Shown: positions 61,921 through 64,000 of the stretch, in pieces
Layout of the letters: the number at the start of each line of letters is the position of its first letter
Position numbering within the stretch: position 1 is the first letter of the stretch
Assembly: GCA_023614405.1 (NCBI GenBank)
Contig: CM042693.1
Location: 157,434,731 to 157,498,730 of the forward strand
Length of the DNA stretch: 64,000 bases
Source: Avena insularis
Lineage: Eukaryota; Streptophyta; Magnoliopsida; Poales; Poaceae
Reading direction: 5' to 3'
The notes under the pieces: model-generated
Database searches by the model: none
What the model was told of the DNA's origin: nothing
The model's input: only the letters and a program-made list of their open reading frames with translations
Translations under genes and position numbers: made by a program

Positions 61921-63400
61921 CTAGGAAAATATGGCACAGGTTTTCAGGAAAAATGGAGCCGTTTGTAAAAGGGGGATCCGAGGCGACGCCCAAAGCCCGA
62001 ACTGCCTTGGGTGGCACGACCTATAGGTAGGAACGCGCCACCTGGGCTCGTTTGGCCCTCGTGGGTCCCCTCGTGTGCATCCAAGGCCCATTGTCCTCCT
62101 CGTGTTGAAAAACTTCCGTGGTATTTTTCTCAAATTTATTGGTGTCTAGAAAGTTTTTGAAATATCAAAATACAAAATAGGAGATTTTCTGCCTCTGAAA
62201 AATTAAATACCAAAACAAGAGACTGTAGAAAAGCCTCATAAATCATCTAAAAATTGCATAAACAACAATATATCAATGCCAATAACAATATAAACTAGTC
62301 CTATATGTGCCTATTATGATGATACAAAATGCAAGTCTTATCTCTCCAACATCAAAGTCGGATAAATCTAGTCATAGTAAAGTTTGTTATAGTAGACCGA
62401 CGAGAAGTCATCATGCTAAGAGCGGAAGGACCAGCGCACTAGAGAAGCAACCATCGCCGCAAATGACAGTCGTAGATCATAAGATACTAATCTCAAACCA
62501 CACCAAAAAATTCGAACAACAATCAGATTTCAAGAGATCCGTTGAACACAAGACTCCACGCGCCCTCCGTCAATGCTAGGCGCACCACCGAAGCGAGGAT
62601 AGGTCAGGAAGGACTTTATTATGACATCATTATGTAGCTGTTACCTCAACATCTTGAATAAGACACGAAAAGTAGACAAACAATGTAAACCATCCTTTCC
62701 GTGAGATGTCGTGATCCGCCACACCTCCAAAGTCTCGAGGCCGCCTGAGACAGAGTAGACCGGTGTCCGTCCTAGCGAGAGGGTAGGAAGCTAGATGGGT
62801 TTTGTTGTTGCCGCCGTGATTGCCTCTTGTTTTTTCCCGGTAGCGGTTGGGTTCTTTTTATTTTGATATGGAAAAAATAGTAAGCCTCTCTAATGTCGTG
62901 GGTATTTTATTATTTTTAGAGGCCTAGGAGGTGGCTATCGTATTAGGAAGATATCTCTAGTCGAGCTCTCTAAACAATGTATGGCAACAGCGCTGCATCA
63001 GTGTTTGGACGTGCAAATCTAGTGGGCATTTTTGGGGCGCGCCTCTCCCTAGCCACAGTCCTAGAGGTTAATTAAAATTTAGAAAATTTTAAAATTTTGT
63101 TTAGATATTTATTATCAGAGTAAATAATAGGGCTAGATTGTTTCGGTTCAAACTGCTATTCACGTTGTTTCGATTCTTTTGGTCCGCGGGATAGACGAGG
63201 GAAATGACACACGGTGCTGTCGCACGGAGCCCTGTTCTTCCGGGAGGCGAGACCCGCTGTGGGCTAGGGCGAAAGATTCCAGACCACGTACGGTGTCGCG
63301 CACTTTTTTGTACCCCGCGTCACAGGAAGCTGGAGAACGCACGCCATGGGCCTGTCGTCAGCGTATGTGAGCAGAGTCTCGCATTGTGAGAGACATTTCA
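61921..63400. other. Unassigned repeat-like sequence, no gene seen
   Basis: Mixed composition. 62440-62860 has the texture of dispersed grass repeats, but no terminal repeats, TSD or coding motif were found. 63060-63130 is AT-rich. Confidence 0.35.
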
Positions 63401-63416
63401 GACGCGACACCCCTCC

Positions 63417-64000
63417 GCACCCGCCGGGTGGCAGAACCCGGTGGGTGCCTACATGGCGTCGTAAGCCCATGCAGATCGCGGCTTCTCGCGGCCATGGAGC
63501 CGACGCGTTGGTTAGCGATGAAGAGTAGGGCTAGCAGCTTAGGACTTACGCGTCCGCGGTTTCTCGTGGCCAGATCGCCCACCGTGGATGGTTGTTGCGC
63601 GCATCGTCGTAGCCAGCCTCGCCGGACGGTAGGCTGCACGTACTTGATAGGCAGGCCGCCAGTGTACATGGACAGGGTTTAGCCCCATGAGACGTCGTAC
63701 GCCTTACCACCCTCCGGTTGGCGGGATCCGCCTATAGCCGACCTGGCGTAGTGAGTCCATGCAGTGTGCAAACTCTCGCGTTCATGGGTCCCGGACAGAC
63801 CCAACGTGGAGCCTTAATCTGCAGATGGACGCTTTCGTCCGCGACGAAGCGGGGCTAGAAGCTTACGACATACGCGTCTGCGGTTTCTCGTGGACAAATT
63901 GTTTTGTGGGTCCTGTATAGAGGCGAGCTGGCAGAGTAGAGTCTGCGTGGACCCGGGTTCTCGCGGCACCCCTTTCGACGTGTGAGTATAAACCTTTTCC
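63417..64000. repeat. GC-rich region with two diverged ~330 bp blocks
   Basis: Landmarks recur in the same order: a CACCC..CCGG stretch, GGCGT.GT..G..CCATGCAG, GGGCTAG.AGCTTA, ACGCGTC.GCGGTTTCTCGTGG. They occur at about 63417-63575 and 63700-63892. The motif TTCTCGYGG appears at least four times. This could be two units of a diverged tandem array continuing past the window. No coding assignment. Confidence 0.45.

Noticed and set aside
1..64000. CRISPR array, bacterial operon, rRNA or organelle insertion
   Set aside because: No spaced identical repeats, operon-like gene order or conserved rRNA segments were seen; everything recognisable is plant nuclear repeat DNA.

Overview
The window looks like intergenic DNA from a large-genome cool-season grass (Pooideae; Triticeae or a relative such as oat or ryegrass). 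The evidence is a BARE/Angela/WIS-type copia element, a Tekay/Del-type chromovirus with ~4 kb LTRs, LARD-like non-coding elements with ~6.1 kb LTRs, a CACTA transposon with GTGGCGCAC-type subterminal repeats, a Stowaway MITE starting CTCCCTCCGT, and nested insertion into repeats. I found no convincing host protein gene. Nearly every recognisable coding stretch belongs to a transposon.

Left part (1-30833). A minus-strand LARD-like family fills most of this. 1-2924 is a partial LTR (copy A), 14250-16723 a second partial LTR (B), 16724-19538 a complete non-coding internal region with PBS and PPT, 19539-25661 a complete 6,123 bp LTR (C), and 25662-30833 the PPT-side part of another internal region. 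B, the internal region, C and the internal fragment form a tandem that shares LTR C. Between copies A and B lies a plus-strand chromovirus, element 1 (from 2925). It is decayed, has lost part of gag, and ends in a chimeric 3' LTR whose last ~2.2 kb belongs to another gypsy family. A Stowaway MITE (15054-15222) sits in B, and a CACTA element (25796-29851, TSD CCC) in the second internal region. The paralogous copies preserve both empty sites.

Right part (30834-64000). A plus-strand solo LTR of the same LARD family occupies 31006-59857, flanked by TSD TATGG, and is split by nested insertions. Inside it is a minus-strand copia element (33282-55861, TSD GGGAG). Inside the 3' LTR of that copia is element 2, a structurally complete 13.86 kb copy of the chromovirus (33538-47397, TSD CCTTC). 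The insertion order is therefore solo LARD LTR, then copia, then element 2. From 59863 to the end is non-coding-looking sequence with no confident assignment, finishing in GC-rich DNA with two related ~330 bp blocks.

Most unusual points. (1) Both chromovirus copies carry an extra ORF between the 5' LTR and gag; in element 2 it is followed by a UG-rich tract and AATAAA. (2) Three LTR families share an ordered pair of palindromes near the LTR 3' end, one with a palindrome-preserving change. (3) Splice-acceptor-like sequences directly abut the ATGs of both the extra ORF and gag. (4) The chimeric LTR lies between two non-allelic copies of the same repeat and lacks a TSD. (5) The CACTA carries a tRNA/SINE-like module with an exact B box. 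All boundaries were read by eye; no alignment or database search was run.
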